Notes under the pieces: generated by a model
Database searches by the model: none
Told to the model about the DNA's origin: nothing
Seen by the model: only the letters and a program-made list of their open reading frames with translations
NCBI RefSeq assembly: GCF_006543045.1
Contig: NZ_RBZW01000058.1
Location: 247,748-311,747, forward strand
Direction of reading: 5' to 3'
Source of the DNA: Salinadaptatus halalkaliphilus
Lineage (GTDB): Archaea > Halobacteriota > Halobacteria > Halobacteriales > Natrialbaceae
DNA length: 64,000 nucleotides
Shown: in pieces, positions 1 to 8,553 of the stretch
How positions within the stretch are numbered: the first letter of the stretch is position 1
Layout: every line of letters starts with the position of its first letter
Made by a program: the position numbers and the translations under genes

Positions 1-204
1 GAGACGTATCCTGATCTCGAGATTGCCTACGCCGAGTCGGCCGCCGACGCACTCGAGGGAGCCGACGGCGCGGTCGTCGCGACCGACTGGCCCGAGTTCG
101 ACGACCTCTCCTTCGAGGGAATGGCTCGCCGCGTGCTCGTCGACGGCCGCCGGATCGATGTCGACGAGGACGCACTCGAGGTCTACGAAGGGCTGACCTG
201 GTAG
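1..204 (+). CDS. UDP-glucose/UDP-sugar 6-dehydrogenase, C-terminal end (partial)
   Basis: The reading frame is open from base 1 and stops with TAG at 202-204, giving the last 67 residues of a protein that begins outside the window. The pattern ADGAVVATDWPEF followed by VLVDGRRI and a terminal Y-G-L-W is typical of the UDP-binding C-terminal domain of UDP-glucose/GDP-mannose dehydrogenases. These enzymes oxidise UDP-glucose to UDP-glucuronate with NAD, for example for N-glycosylation of the haloarchaeal S-layer. The catalytic Cys and the Rossmann domain are not in view, so the substrate cannot be stated. It converges with the epoxide hydrolase gene 40 bases away. Confidence 0.75.
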   Translation, partial: ETYPDLEIAYAESAADALEGADGAVVATDWPEFDDLSFEGMARRVLVDGRRIDVDEDALEVYEGLTW

Positions 205-243
205 GACGCGATTCCTGCCGGCCGTGTCCGACACCGACCTCGA

Positions 244-1401
244 CTACCGAACCGTCCGGAAGAACGATCGGACGTCGTCGACGAACAGGTTTGGCACCTC
301 CATCGCGGCGAAGTGCCCGCCCTCGGGCTGGTCCTCCCAGTAGGTGATGTCGTAGACCGCCTCGGCCCAGGCACGCGGCGTCTTCGTGATTTCCGCCGGA
401 TAGCGGGCGTGACCCGTCGGGACGTCGACCGATTCCGGAATCGCCGCGCCGGTATCGGTCTCGTAGTAGAGCCGCATCGAGGCGTTGATCGTCTCGGTGA
501 GCCAGTAGACGCTCAGATTGTCGAGCAGGCGATCACGGTCGAAACTCGACTCGAGGTCGTCCCCACAGTCGCTCCAGCCGTGGAACTTCTCGACGATCCA
601 GCCCGCCAGTCCGATCGGCGAGTCGTTCAGTCCGTACGCGAGCGTCTGCGGTTTGGTGCCCTGAATCTCCTGATAGGCCGTCTCTCGTTCGCGAAACGTC
701 TTCGTCTCCTGGTAGTCGGCTTTGCCCTGTTCGGAGAGACCCTCCATGGGATCGGCGAGCGACGACGGCTTGACGAACAGCATGTTCATGTGGATCGCCT
801 CGAGTCGCTCCGGATACCGCGCTCCCAGGATCGCCGTTATCAACGACCCCCAGTCGCCGCCCTGTGCGAAATAGGACTCGTAGCCGAGTCGGTCCATCAA
901 TGTCGCGAACGTCTCGGCGATCCGTCGAACCCCCCAACCGGACTCCCGAGTCGGCCCGGAGAAGCCGAAGCCGGGCAGCGACGGCGCGACCACGTGGAAG
1001 GCGTCGGCCGGGTCGCCCCCGTAGGCCGCCGGATCGGTGAGCGGCCCGAGGACGTCGAGAAATTCGGCCACCGAGCCGGGCCAGCCGTGGCTCAACAACA
1101 GCGGTTTTGCATCGGGTTCCGGCGATTGCACGTGATAGAAGTGGAGCTGCTGGCCGTCGATCGTCGTCACGTACTGGTCGAACCGACCGAGACGGTCCTC
1201 GAGGGTCCCCCAGTCGTACTCCGTCCGCCAGTAGTCACACAGCTCTCGGAGATGGTTCCGATCGGTTCCATACTGCCACCCCGCCTCGGGAAGCTGATCG
1301 GGCCACCGGGCCTCGTCTAACCGCCGTTGGAGGTCTTCGATTGCGTCTCGAGAAACGGTCACGTCGAACGGCTGGATCTCGGTTTCGGTCTCTGAACTCA
1401 T
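244..1401 (-). CDS. Epoxide hydrolase family alpha/beta hydrolase (EHN domain)
   Basis: A 385-residue protein, the usual length for microsomal-type epoxide hydrolase relatives. The N-terminal third (about 10-115) is the EHN domain (FDVTVSRDAIEDLQRRL, RWPDQ). The alpha/beta hydrolase core follows with HGWPGS (oxyanion loop) and the nucleophile elbow GGDWGS, whose Asp is the expected nucleophile. A late GGHFAAME carries the catalytic His. Such enzymes open epoxides to diols; the substrate here is unknown. I chose the Met at 1401 because homology to the EHN domain begins there; a Met seven codons upstream is also in frame. It stands alone, convergent with the gene at the window edge. Confidence 0.85.
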   Translation of the reverse strand: MSSETETEIQPFDVTVSRDAIEDLQRRLDEARWPDQLPEAGWQYGTDRNHLRELCDYWRTEYDWGTLEDRLGRFDQYVTTIDGQQLHFYHVQSPEPDAKPLLLSHGWPGSVAEFLDVLGPLTDPAAYGGDPADAFHVVAPSLPGFGFSGPTRESGWGVRRIAETFATLMDRLGYESYFAQGGDWGSLITAILGARYPERLEAIHMNMLFVKPSSLADPMEGLSEQGKADYQETKTFRERETAYQEIQGTKPQTLAYGLNDSPIGLAGWIVEKFHGWSDCGDDLESSFDRDRLLDNLSVYWLTETINASMRLYYETDTGAAIPESVDVPTGHARYPAEITKTPRAWAEAVYDITYWEDQPEGGHFAAMEVPNLFVDDVRSFFRTVR

Positions 1402-1857
1402 GTGTATGCACAGTGGTGACAAGCCACTCTATTCGTACGGTGGATTTGGACGCGATGGATACTAATATGTACGCCCAAACCGACAATTTCGGTCGCTCGA
1501 GAACGAATGGACGAATACGGCACGCTCGCCCTCGAGCGCCGCCGTCATCGCGGCGACCGGCGCGACGAACGTCCGTCGTGATATCCCTCGAGCCTCCCCG
1601 TCGGCTGGTGGTTCGGCGTTCATGACGGTAAAAATCAAATTCGATTCCGAATGGTTATTTTGTGGACACTCGTTGCTACTGCACCCGTAATACGTTCTGG
1701 TGCAGACGGATTGCTGTACCGATTTCCTGGCGCAACCGCCACAAGGAACGCGGTTTCGCCGGAACTGGCTGGCAGCAACCGGATCAGTCTCGGCGCACCC
1801 GCGGTCGGCCCGCGCTTGTGCCGAAAACCGGGAGAAAGGCCGACGTGACGAGGTAAC
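1402..1857. other. Intergenic stretch with a decayed palindromic repeat
   Basis: No convincing gene on either strand. The only recognisable structure is the degraded repeat copy at 1704-1785. AT-rich patches near 1440-1480 probably hold the promoter of the epoxide hydrolase gene. Confidence 0.5.
1704..1785 (+). repeat. Dispersed palindromic repeat, decayed copy G
   Basis: The left part GACGGATTGCTGTACCGAT matches the left arm of the family (compare 15030 and 47572). After a stem CGCAACCGC..GCGGTTTCGC comes the right part CCGGAACTGGCTGGCAGC, then AACCGGAT where intact copies have AAACCGTAT. The outer stem has lost pairs, so this is an old copy. It lies about 70 bases past the stop codon of the nitroreductase gene. 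Confidence 0.6.
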
Positions 1858-2472
1858 TTACTCGAAGCCGCCTCGGTGGACGATTTCGTCGACGGGTTTG
1901 CGACCGCTCGGCTGTTCGCGCTCGCGAAGCTCGTCGGAGAGCGTCTCTGGCGGTGCGCGTTCGCCGACGGCGAACATGGCCTCGACGGCGTACTCCTCCG
2001 GCACGTCGAGTTCCTCGGCGGCACCGTCGTAGTCGAAGCCAGCCATCCCGTGGACGGCGAGGCCACGACGTGCACCCTCGAGCGCGAGGTTTTGCCAGGC
2101 CGCACCGGTGTCGAAGGAGTGGACCGGTGCCGGTTCGCCGTTGTGATCGAACGTCGTCTTCGAGACGATCACGGCGAGCAGGCCCGCGTCGGCCGCCCAC
2201 GCGTTCCCTTCGCTCAGGAGGTCGACGAAGGTCTCCCACTCCTCGTCCTCGGGGGTCGCGTACAGAAAGCGCCAGTGCTGGTTGTTGAACGCCGACGGCG
2301 CCCAGCGGGCCGCTTCGAACAGCGGGAGATACGCCTCCGCCTCGAGGCTCGCTCCAGTCATCGCCCGCGGCGACCAGCGGTTGACGAACAGTGGGTCGAC
2401 ATCGTGGTCGGGGTCGCGGTGTTGGGCGACTTCGTCGTCCAGTTCAGTACGCGGGTTCGCGGTTTCTTGCAT
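1858..2472 (-). CDS. Nitroreductase family protein
   Basis: 204 residues with the FMN-binding nitroreductase fold: NRWSPRAM near residue 31 and RWAPSAFNNQHWRF near 56-69 (phosphate and isoalloxazine contacts), then AAWQNLALEGARRGLAVHGMAGFD near 125-148, the hallmark of this family. These are usually homodimeric NAD(P)H-dependent reductases of nitro compounds or quinones, cytosolic. It starts with ATG at 2472, and its 3' end is followed by a decayed palindromic repeat. The physiological substrate cannot be told. Confidence 0.88.
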   Translation of the reverse strand: MQETANPRTELDDEVAQHRDPDHDVDPLFVNRWSPRAMTGASLEAEAYLPLFEAARWAPSAFNNQHWRFLYATPEDEEWETFVDLLSEGNAWAADAGLLAVIVSKTTFDHNGEPAPVHSFDTGAAWQNLALEGARRGLAVHGMAGFDYDGAAEELDVPEEYAVEAMFAVGERAPPETLSDELREREQPSGRKPVDEIVHRGGFE

Positions 2473-2804
2473 CGACCGATGGTTCGAACCCGACCCATAT
2501 GTACGTTCCCGGACATGCTATTCACCAGGTAACGTCCGTGTCGTCGGCGAGTGTCCACGTGTGACACGGCGACGTGTCGTGGCTGTCGGCAGTACGTTCT
2601 CGAGAAGGGAGACGCTCCAGGCCAGCGAAATCGACGGCAAAACGTCGTAAACTGGTGTATGCCTTCCGGTCGACCGACGACTCGTCACGGTCACACCGGA
2701 AGCGACTGATACGGTTTCCTGTAACGGTGTACCGGTGCAACCGCAGGACGGGACGCGATTGCACCGGAAACGACGTACAGTAAACCGTATGAGAGTCCCC
2801 CGTA
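2473..2804. other. Intergenic stretch of about 330 bases with palindromic repeat A
   Basis: I see no gene here. The stretch lies between the 3' end of the metE gene and the 5' end of the nitroreductase gene (both minus strand). It contains the intact palindrome at 2709-2790 and, near 2490-2530, the likely promoter of the nitroreductase gene. Confidence 0.5.
2709..2790 (+). repeat. Dispersed palindromic repeat, copy A
   Basis: An 82-bp imperfect palindrome. Outer arms ATACGGTTTCCTGTA and TACAGTAAACCGTAT pair with one mismatch; the inner stem CCGGTGCAACCGC / GCGATTGCACCGG pairs with a single A-C mismatch, closing a loop AGGACGGGAC. It begins 14 bases past the metE stop codon on the minus strand. 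The same architecture recurs at 15030, 30126, 47572 and 56510. Confidence 0.85.
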
Positions 2805-3878
2805 TCAGTCGTCGGCGGGCGTCGGCGCACCGCGTTCGATATCGATGTTGCCCTCGTCGAGGTCGGCCTCGACGTTCCGGGCGGCCTCGACCATGTTGGC
2901 CATCTTCCCGTAGGCGACCTCGCGAGGCAGCAGCTTCACGCCACAATCCGGCGAGAGGACGAGCTGTTCCGGCGGGACAACCTCGAGACCCTTTTTAATA
3001 TTCTCCTCGATCTGCGCGACCGATTCGGCCTCGGCGACGTGGACGTCGGTGACCCCCAGTGCGAGGTCAGCGGTGAACTCGGGATCTTTGAAGACATCGA
3101 GCTGATCGTAGTCGCCGTTTGCCAGCTCGAGGTCGAACTCGTCGACGGGGAACTCGAGGATCTCCGGATAAATGCGGGAGTAGTCGCCGTAACAGACGTG
3201 CAGCCCGATACGGACCTCTTCGGGGATGTCGTCGACGATATGCTCGAGCGCTTCGCCGACGATGGCGTGGTCGTCGGGCGTCGTCGCGAGGGCGGGTTCG
3301 TCGATCTGGATGTATCGCGCGCCGGCCTCGACGAGTTTCTCGATCTCCTCGTTGACGAGGTCGGCCAGCGCGTAGGCGAGTTCGGCGTCGTCCTCGTAGG
3401 CTTCGTTGAACGCCCAGCTCGCGAGCGTGTAGGGGCCCGTGATCGGGACCTTGACGGGACGGTCGGTCGCGTCCGCGGTGAATTCGTACTCGTCGACGAG
3501 CCAGCTTTCGTCGTACTCGACTTCCGTGACGACCGACGGCTTGTCGAAGTAGTTGTGGCCCCAGACCTTGACGGGGCCGTTGAACTCGTAGCCCTCGATG
3601 CGGTGGGCGAAGAACTCGACCATCTCGTTGCGTCGCATCTCGCCGTCGACGACGACGTCGAGTCCGGCGCGTTCGTGTTCCTGGGTGATCAGGCGAGCGG
3701 CGTCGTCTTTCGCTTCCTGATAATCGTCCTCGTCGAAGCCGTGGTCGGGGTCCTCGTAGAGTTCCTTCGCACGATTGAGCCACTTCGGCTTGGGATAGCT
3801 GCCGACGACGGTCGTCAGCAGAAAGTTGTCGTTTGCGTGATTCTCGGGCCGGAACTGATCTTTGTTTTCGTTGCTCAT
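2805..3878 (-). CDS. metE: Methionine synthase, catalytic (MetE C-terminal-like) half
   Basis: 357 residues with the cobalamin-independent methionine synthase (MetE) TIM barrel. All four zinc ligands of the family can be matched: GLHVCYGD gives His and Cys, FDLELANGD gives Glu, and LSPDCGVKLL gives the last Cys. IQIDEPALA is the signature DEPA loop. It transfers a methyl group to homocysteine; whether the donor is a folate or a corrinoid protein cannot be read from sequence. The ATG at 3878 overlaps the stop of the upstream gene as ATGA. The zinc-free sister gene upstream makes this look like a MetE split into two chains. A palindromic repeat follows its stop. Confidence 0.85.
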   Translation of the reverse strand: MSNENKDQFRPENHANDNFLLTTVVGSYPKPKWLNRAKELYEDPDHGFDEDDYQEAKDDAARLITQEHERAGLDVVVDGEMRRNEMVEFFAHRIEGYEFNGPVKVWGHNYFDKPSVVTEVEYDESWLVDEYEFTADATDRPVKVPITGPYTLASWAFNEAYEDDAELAYALADLVNEEIEKLVEAGARYIQIDEPALATTPDDHAIVGEALEHIVDDIPEEVRIGLHVCYGDYSRIYPEILEFPVDEFDLELANGDYDQLDVFKDPEFTADLALGVTDVHVAEAESVAQIEENIKKGLEVVPPEQLVLSPDCGVKLLPREVAYGKMANMVEAARNVEADLDEGNIDIERGAPTPADD

Positions 3879-4876
3879 GCGGCTTTCACCTCCGCGAGAT
3901 CCGCGGCTTCGGCCAGGACGGCGAGTTTCTCCTCGAACTTGGCGTAGGGCAGGTAGAACGTCTCGGTGTTGGTCGTCAGGTAGACCGTCTCGAAGTCCGA
4001 GACGGGAGCCTGCTCGAAGACCCACTCGACGCGGTCCCGGATCGCCTCGGGATCCTCGACGAGCGTGCTCTGGCCGTCGGCCAGCCCGAGTGAGACATCG
4101 TCGGTCGCGCCGTACTCCTGGAGGTTGTAGACGTTGTCCTCCTGGTTCGCGACGAAATCGAAGCCAACCGCGTCGATATCGGCGTCGAGCAAGTGCGCGT
4201 AGACCTTCTCCTCGAGTGCGCCCCAGTAGGGTTGGACGACGACGTCGGCGTCGGTGGCGCCCGCGACGGCGTCGATCGCCTCGCTCGCGCGCTCGTCCTC
4301 GCCGTCGTCGGGCGCGTTCTCGACGAGCGACGGCTCGAGCAAGAATAGGGTCTCGTGGGCCGGGAACGCCTCGAGTTCACCCTCGAGGTAGTCCGCGATA
4401 GCGCCGAGGAACGCGGCGTCGTCGCCGTAGTGCTCGTCGGTCGCGAGGTCGGCCAGCGAGTACGGACCGGGAAGGACGGCCTGCAGCTCGCCGTCGGTCT
4501 GGTCGCTTGCAGCCTCGAGTTCCTCGGCGACGTCGCCCGAGAAGCGCAGTTCGTCGGTGACGACGGGGTCGCGATAGAAGTTGTTGTTGTCGTAGTAGCG
4601 GACGATGCCCTCGGTGGCGACGGCATCGTTGACCGCGAGTGGGTGGGCGAGCATGTCGTCCCAGCGCAGTTGTCCCTCGACGACGCGGTCGAGACCAGCG
4701 TCCTGTTGCACCCCGACCACTTCGTCGCGTGCCTCGTCGTAGGCAGCGGTGATCGCGTCGTCCTCGTCGCCGCTGATGAGGTCGTGTTTCTGATGGCCCT
4801 TCAGGTCCGAGAGGTCGTCTTTCGCCCAGTCCGGAAGCGGGAACAGCCCCGGCGTGGTCGAAACGTACTCAGTCAT
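3875..4876 (-). CDS. MetE N-terminal-like protein lacking zinc ligands
   Basis: 333 residues, related to MetE barrels but without the zinc site: the positions equivalent to HVC read VVQPYW, and there is no PDCG motif. TPGLFPLPDWAKDDLSDLKGHQ at the N-terminus is typical of the haloarchaeal paralogue. LLEPSLVENA replaces DEPALA, and VGFDFV resembles the VDLVHG strand of the MetE N-terminal barrel. I infer it is the non-catalytic partner of the downstream gene, which it overlaps by 4 bases. Start ATG 4876 was chosen because the family homology begins there; an open frame continues upstream but opposes the next gene. An AT-rich stretch at 4905-4930 probably holds the operon promoter. Confidence 0.78.
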   Translation of the reverse strand: MTEYVSTTPGLFPLPDWAKDDLSDLKGHQKHDLISGDEDDAITAAYDEARDEVVGVQQDAGLDRVVEGQLRWDDMLAHPLAVNDAVATEGIVRYYDNNNFYRDPVVTDELRFSGDVAEELEAASDQTDGELQAVLPGPYSLADLATDEHYGDDAAFLGAIADYLEGELEAFPAHETLFLLEPSLVENAPDDGEDERASEAIDAVAGATDADVVVQPYWGALEEKVYAHLLDADIDAVGFDFVANQEDNVYNLQEYGATDDVSLGLADGQSTLVEDPEAIRDRVEWVFEQAPVSDFETVYLTTNTETFYLPYAKFEEKLAVLAEAADLAEVKAA

Positions 4877-5003
4877 CGTAGGGCCGGCTAGGCTATACCG
4901 ACGCTTAATATTTTCCATCCTCTCTAATGCTTTGCAGTAATTTTCGATCGGTGGCAGCTCCACGAGTCGGCCGATTCGGTCGACGGGCTCGACGACGACC
5001 GAT

Positions 5004-5010
5004 ACTATAT
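5004..5010 (+). promoter_or_regulatory. TATA box of the VOC protein gene
   Basis: ACTATAT lies 26-32 bases before the ATG at 5036. That places the transcription start at or next to the start codon, the leaderless layout common in haloarchaea, and supports 5036 over an in-frame ATG at 5009 that would lie upstream of the transcript. Confidence 0.5.
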
Positions 5011-5035
5011 GAGCCGCCGGTCCGCACACCTTGGT

Positions 5036-5869
5036 ATGTCGTTCCGTATCGATCACGTGCCGTTCGCATTCGACGACCTCGAGACGATTAGCGACGAGTT
5101 CGAGCGTCTCGGACTCACGCCGGAGTACGGCGGCGTCCACGGTAACGGCGTCACCCATATGTCCGTCCTGGGGTTCGAGGATCAGTCGTACGTCGAACTC
5201 ATCGCGAGGCGTACGGACGGCGATCACGGTTACTGGCCCGACCACATCCGCGAGAACGCCGGCCCGGCCGCGTGGTGCGTTCGCGTTCCGGACGTCCGCG
5301 CGGAGTGCAAACGACTGCTCGAGCGCGGCGTTGTGATCCGCGGCCCGGTTCCCGGCTCCCGCAAGCGCGAGGACGGAACGCTCGTCGAGTGGGACCGCGC
5401 CGAGTTCGGCACCGAAGACCAGCGACTGCTCTTTCCCTTCGCGATCACCGATCGGACGCCGCTGTCCTACCGCGTCGATCCGAGCCCGAGCGTGAGTGAC
5501 GAGCCGCTGACGGGCGTCGGACAGGTCGTCGTCGCCGTCGACGACCTCGAGGCGGCCGTCGATACCTTCCGTCGCTGTTACGACATCCCGACGCCCGTTC
5601 GCGAGACCGTCCCCGGCTTCGGGACCGTCGCATCGATCCCTGGCCAGCCCCTCGCGTTCGCCACGCCCACCGACGACGGCTGGCTGGCCGACCGCCTCGA
5701 GCAGTTCCCCGACGGCCCGTGTTCGTGTCTGCTCGCGACCGAGGACCTCGAGCGCGCACGCGAACAGTATCCACTCGAAGCGCCCACGGCGTGGCCGGAC
5801 GGTCGGATCGCGCTGTTCGAGTCGGAACTGCTCGGGCACCGACTCGGCGTCGTCGAACGGCCCCGCTAA
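5036..5869 (+). CDS. VOC / glyoxalase-like superfamily protein
   Basis: 277 residues with two beta-alpha-beta-beta-beta units. The first, MSFRIDHVPFAFDDLETISDEF, has the RIDHV strand of the glyoxalase-like domain (PF13468 type); the second starts near TGVGQVVVAVDDLEAAVDTF. VOC proteins bind a divalent metal through His/Glu at the strand starts (His7 here) and catalyse isomerisations, epimerisations or ring cleavages; no specific reaction can be assigned. It is divergent from the split metE operon and followed 32 bases later by a methyltransferase gene. Confidence 0.75.
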   Translation: MSFRIDHVPFAFDDLETISDEFERLGLTPEYGGVHGNGVTHMSVLGFEDQSYVELIARRTDGDHGYWPDHIRENAGPAAWCVRVPDVRAECKRLLERGVVIRGPVPGSRKREDGTLVEWDRAEFGTEDQRLLFPFAITDRTPLSYRVDPSPSVSDEPLTGVGQVVVAVDDLEAAVDTFRRCYDIPTPVRETVPGFGTVASIPGQPLAFATPTDDGWLADRLEQFPDGPCSCLLATEDLERAREQYPLEAPTAWPDGRIALFESELLGHRLGVVERPR

Positions 5870-5901
5870 CGCGTCGATCCTCTAATATCCCACTCACCAC
5901 T

Positions 5902-6645
5902 ATGAAAGAGCACGTCCGAGCGAATTTCGAGGCGAGCGCGACAGCCTACGACGAATACGAAGCCCGCACCGGACGGTTCGAGGACTTGGCCGACAAACTG
6001 GCGGCCGCGATGGACAAGCGCCACGACCGGCCCCTCGAGACGGTGCTCGACGCCGGATCGGGAACCGGTGCGAGCGTGGGACCGCTCGAGCAGCGAGGAG
6101 CGCGCGTTGTCGCGCTCGACATCAGTCGAGCGATGCTTACCGAGAATCCGGCGTCGGGTCGCGTCCAGGCCGACTTCGACCATCTACCGTTTGCCCCGGC
6201 CTCGTTCGATGCCGTGGCGTTTACCGCGTCACTGTTTCTGACGCCGACGCCGGAGCGAGCCGTCGCCGAGGCCGCTCGCGTGATTCGGACCGGCGGAACG
6301 GTCGGCGCGGTCGCCCCGCTGGGATGGAGCAGGCCCGACGGAACCGACGTCTTCGACGGTCTCGAGCGAAGATCCAGGTCCCCATCTGCCACCGACGAGG
6401 TCGAAGCGGCGCTTGGCGATGCGTTCGATCTCAGGACCGGAATCTGGACGTTCGATACAACACCCCGAAATCTACGGCTGTTTCACGCGGTTCCCGCGAT
6501 GGCGGCCCGGCTCTATCCGCGGCTGGACGCACAAACCCGTATCGAGAACGCGACTGCGCTCCTCGCCGACATCGAAGGGCTGCTCTCCCAACGGTGGCGA
6601 TGGATGGTCGGCGTCCGAACCGAAGACGCGGATACCAACCGATAA
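5902..6645 (+). CDS. Class I SAM-dependent methyltransferase
   Basis: 247 residues. VRANFEASATAYDEYE is the usual lead-in of BioC/UbiE-like methyltransferases. Motif I is VLDAGSGTGASVG near residue 48, followed by the acidic VVALDISRAML that binds the ribose, VQADFDHLPFAPASFDAV (motifs II/III) and the post-motif region EAARVIRTGGTVGAVAPLGW. Small-molecule substrate unknown. The start ATG at 5902 fits the first conserved helix; the frame is open further upstream but overlaps the previous gene. Confidence 0.82.
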   Translation: MKEHVRANFEASATAYDEYEARTGRFEDLADKLAAAMDKRHDRPLETVLDAGSGTGASVGPLEQRGARVVALDISRAMLTENPASGRVQADFDHLPFAPASFDAVAFTASLFLTPTPERAVAEAARVIRTGGTVGAVAPLGWSRPDGTDVFDGLERRSRSPSATDEVEAALGDAFDLRTGIWTFDTTPRNLRLFHAVPAMAARLYPRLDAQTRIENATALLADIEGLLSQRWRWMVGVRTEDADTNR

Positions 6646-6706
6646 CGCGAGTGTGTGTCCGGCGGGGATGCCCCGTCTTTATGCGGGTTCGTGACGTGGC
6701 GCCGGT

Positions 6707-7168
6707 ATGTACGACCGAATCCTCGTCCCGACGGACGGCAGCACCCACGCGGACGCGGCAGCCGACAGGGCACTCGAGCTCGCGAGCGACCTCGAAGCCG
6801 ACGTTTACGCCCTCTGTGTCATCGAATCCGGTCCGCTGGGATCGATCGGCCTCCCCGGCGATACCGCCAGCGCCGAGGAGGTATTTACCGAGCGTGCGAC
6901 CGAGTACGTCGATCGAATCGCGGATCGCGGTCGCGAGCACGATGTCGCGGTGACGACCGACCTGCGAGACGGCGTCCCCGTCCGGGAGATCCTCGGCTAT
7001 GCGGACGAGATCGACGCCGACGTCATCGTCATGGGGACGCGAGGCCGCGGCGGGATCAGTCGGATGATGTTAGGCAGCGTCACCGACGGCGTGTCGCGCC
7101 ACAGCGACCTGGACGTGCTCGTGGTTGGACGCGACGAGACCGCCGGCTCGAGCGAGTCCTCGGATTAG
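6707..7168 (+). CDS. Universal stress protein (UspA domain)
   Basis: 153 residues, one UspA domain. It starts MYDRILVPTDGSTHADAA and ends with the ATP-binding pattern VMGTRGRGGISRMMLGSVTDGVSRHSDL (G-2x-G-9x-G-S/T), so it belongs to the ATP-binding group. Cytosolic stress-related dimer; specific role unknown. The stop codon overlaps the stop of the convergent membrane-protein gene by two bases. A paralogue lies at 62771. Confidence 0.92.
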   Translation: MYDRILVPTDGSTHADAAADRALELASDLEADVYALCVIESGPLGSIGLPGDTASAEEVFTERATEYVDRIADRGREHDVAVTTDLRDGVPVREILGYADEIDADVIVMGTRGRGGISRMMLGSVTDGVSRHSDLDVLVVGRDETAGSSESSD

Positions 7169-7569
7169 GTCGGGGGATCGGCGAGTGCGTGCGATCGCCG
7201 CCCGAGCCCCCAACCAAGCAACGCGAGGCCGACGAAAATCCCAAGCGCCTGCAGCAGGTGTGCCTCCGGCACGACCTCCGGTGAGAAACCCCACGCCTCG
7301 AGCCCGAGGCTGAGCAACAGCGAGACGAGAAAGAGCCCCAGGCCGACATCCGCAGACCGCATGCTCGGAATGGCTGCCGGCGACGAGAAGAGCCGGCCGA
7401 GCAGATAGAAACAGAGGGTGTAGGGTACCCAGCCGGCGACGAGATAGCGGACGGCACGCGAGGGCGTACCCGCCTCGATGGTTCGTGGCACGAGACCGAG
7501 ATAGACCACCGCGAGCGCGAGCAACGTCACAGCCAGCAGGACGTACCCGCTCACCGTCCGAGAATCCAT
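7165..7569 (-). CDS. Small integral membrane protein, function unknown
   Basis: 134 residues with four predicted membrane helices: VLLAVTLLALAVVYLGL (about 8-25), the YLVAGWVPYTLCFYLLGRLF region (about 40-60), VGLGLFLVSLLLSLGL (about 73-90) and LLQALGIFVGLALLGWGLG (about 103-122). I do not recognise a family. Start ATG 7569 was chosen because the first helix follows directly; an upstream Met would add a hydrophobic stretch. Convergent with uspA. Confidence 0.65.
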   Translation of the reverse strand: MDSRTVSGYVLLAVTLLALAVVYLGLVPRTIEAGTPSRAVRYLVAGWVPYTLCFYLLGRLFSSPAAIPSMRSADVGLGLFLVSLLLSLGLEAWGFSPEVVPEAHLLQALGIFVGLALLGWGLGRRSHALADPPT

Positions 7570-7704
7570 AGTAACCACGGCGACCACGAAAGTAATCAAT
7601 TTACCGATAGTATGGTGCGACACCGCCTCGAGAATCTCGATCGCCAGCCACTCGAGTCGACTCGAACCGACGGTTAGGCGCGGCCTGCGGGAAAGCCCTT
7701 GGCA

Positions 7705-8457
7705 TCAGGAATCGCCGTCGAGGACGGTTCGGATGCGCTCTGCAGTGTCACGCAACAAGGCGATATCGTCGGTGAACACCTCGATCGCGACGGTGCCGTC
7801 GAATCCGGCGAGGTGACTCTCGAGAACGCCGTAGTCGATTTCGCCGGCGCCGATCGGAATGTGCGTGTCACCGCGGCTCCGCGCGTCGTGGACGTGCAGG
7901 TGCGAGATCAGCTCTCCGTACTGCGAGCAAAAGCTGTCGATACCGTCGTTGCCCCGTTCCATGTAGGCGTGTCCGACGTCGAAACAGATCGCCGTCCCCG
8001 CGTCGCTCGCGAGCTCGCCCAGTACCGAGAGCGGAAACCCCCGTTTCTGGTGGCCGACGTTCTCGACGACCAGTTCGATCCCGTTATCGGCGGCGGCTTC
8101 GTCGAGTGCCTCGAGCTGCTCGACGAATAGCGGCCGCAACGCCGTATCGTGTGGGTTCCGGGCCGTTCCGTGGAGAACCGCCTTCCGAGCGTCGATGTCA
8201 CCCGCCCACTCGAGGAGGCGGGCGAGATAGGTACAGATCGCGTCGTTGATCTCCGGAACCGACGTGACGACGTCTTGCTTGAATGGGAGATGGACACAGC
8301 AGTCGGCGTCGGCGTCCGCGAGAATCGCCTCGAGCCGCTCGGTGTCGATATCACCCGGATCGGTCGTCTCGCCGATCGAAAACTCCGCCAGGTCGAAACC
8401 GTCGACGGTCTCTGCCGTGCGCTCGAGCGAGTCGCCGACCGTGAGCCCTATGTCCAT
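7705..8457 (-). CDS. Sugar phosphate isomerase/epimerase (xylose isomerase-like TIM barrel)
   Basis: 250 residues, AP-endonuclease-2 / xylose isomerase-like barrel. DADCCVHLPF, NGIELVVENVGHQ, ICFDVGHAYM and HLHVHDARSRGDTHIPIG give the ordered His, Glu, Asp, His metal ligands of the family, and TVAIEVFTDD the late Glu. Such enzymes epimerise or isomerise sugars, inositols or hydroxypyruvate; the substrate is not predictable. It starts at ATG 8457. The next gene upstream on this strand is a small wHTH protein 96 bases away. Confidence 0.82.
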   Translation of the reverse strand: MDIGLTVGDSLERTAETVDGFDLAEFSIGETTDPGDIDTERLEAILADADADCCVHLPFKQDVVTSVPEINDAICTYLARLLEWAGDIDARKAVLHGTARNPHDTALRPLFVEQLEALDEAAADNGIELVVENVGHQKRGFPLSVLGELASDAGTAICFDVGHAYMERGNDGIDSFCSQYGELISHLHVHDARSRGDTHIPIGAGEIDYGVLESHLAGFDGTVAIEVFTDDIALLRDTAERIRTVLDGDS

Positions 8458-8553
8458 ACGGATGCTTGGACCGCGGTCGTGATAATGGCGGCGTCCGGCG
8501 ACCGACTGGTGCGGTTTTCGCCACCACTGGAGGGACTGTCCGCCCCGAGACAG

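Noticed and set aside
4877..5003. Riboswitch ahead of the split metE operon
   Set aside because: The region is short with no conserved SAM or cobalamin riboswitch pattern; an AT-rich promoter explains it.
4877..5839. Upstream extension of the MetE N-like frame to give 654 codons
   Set aside because: The extension lies antisense to the VOC gene. The MetE-like homology starts at 4876.
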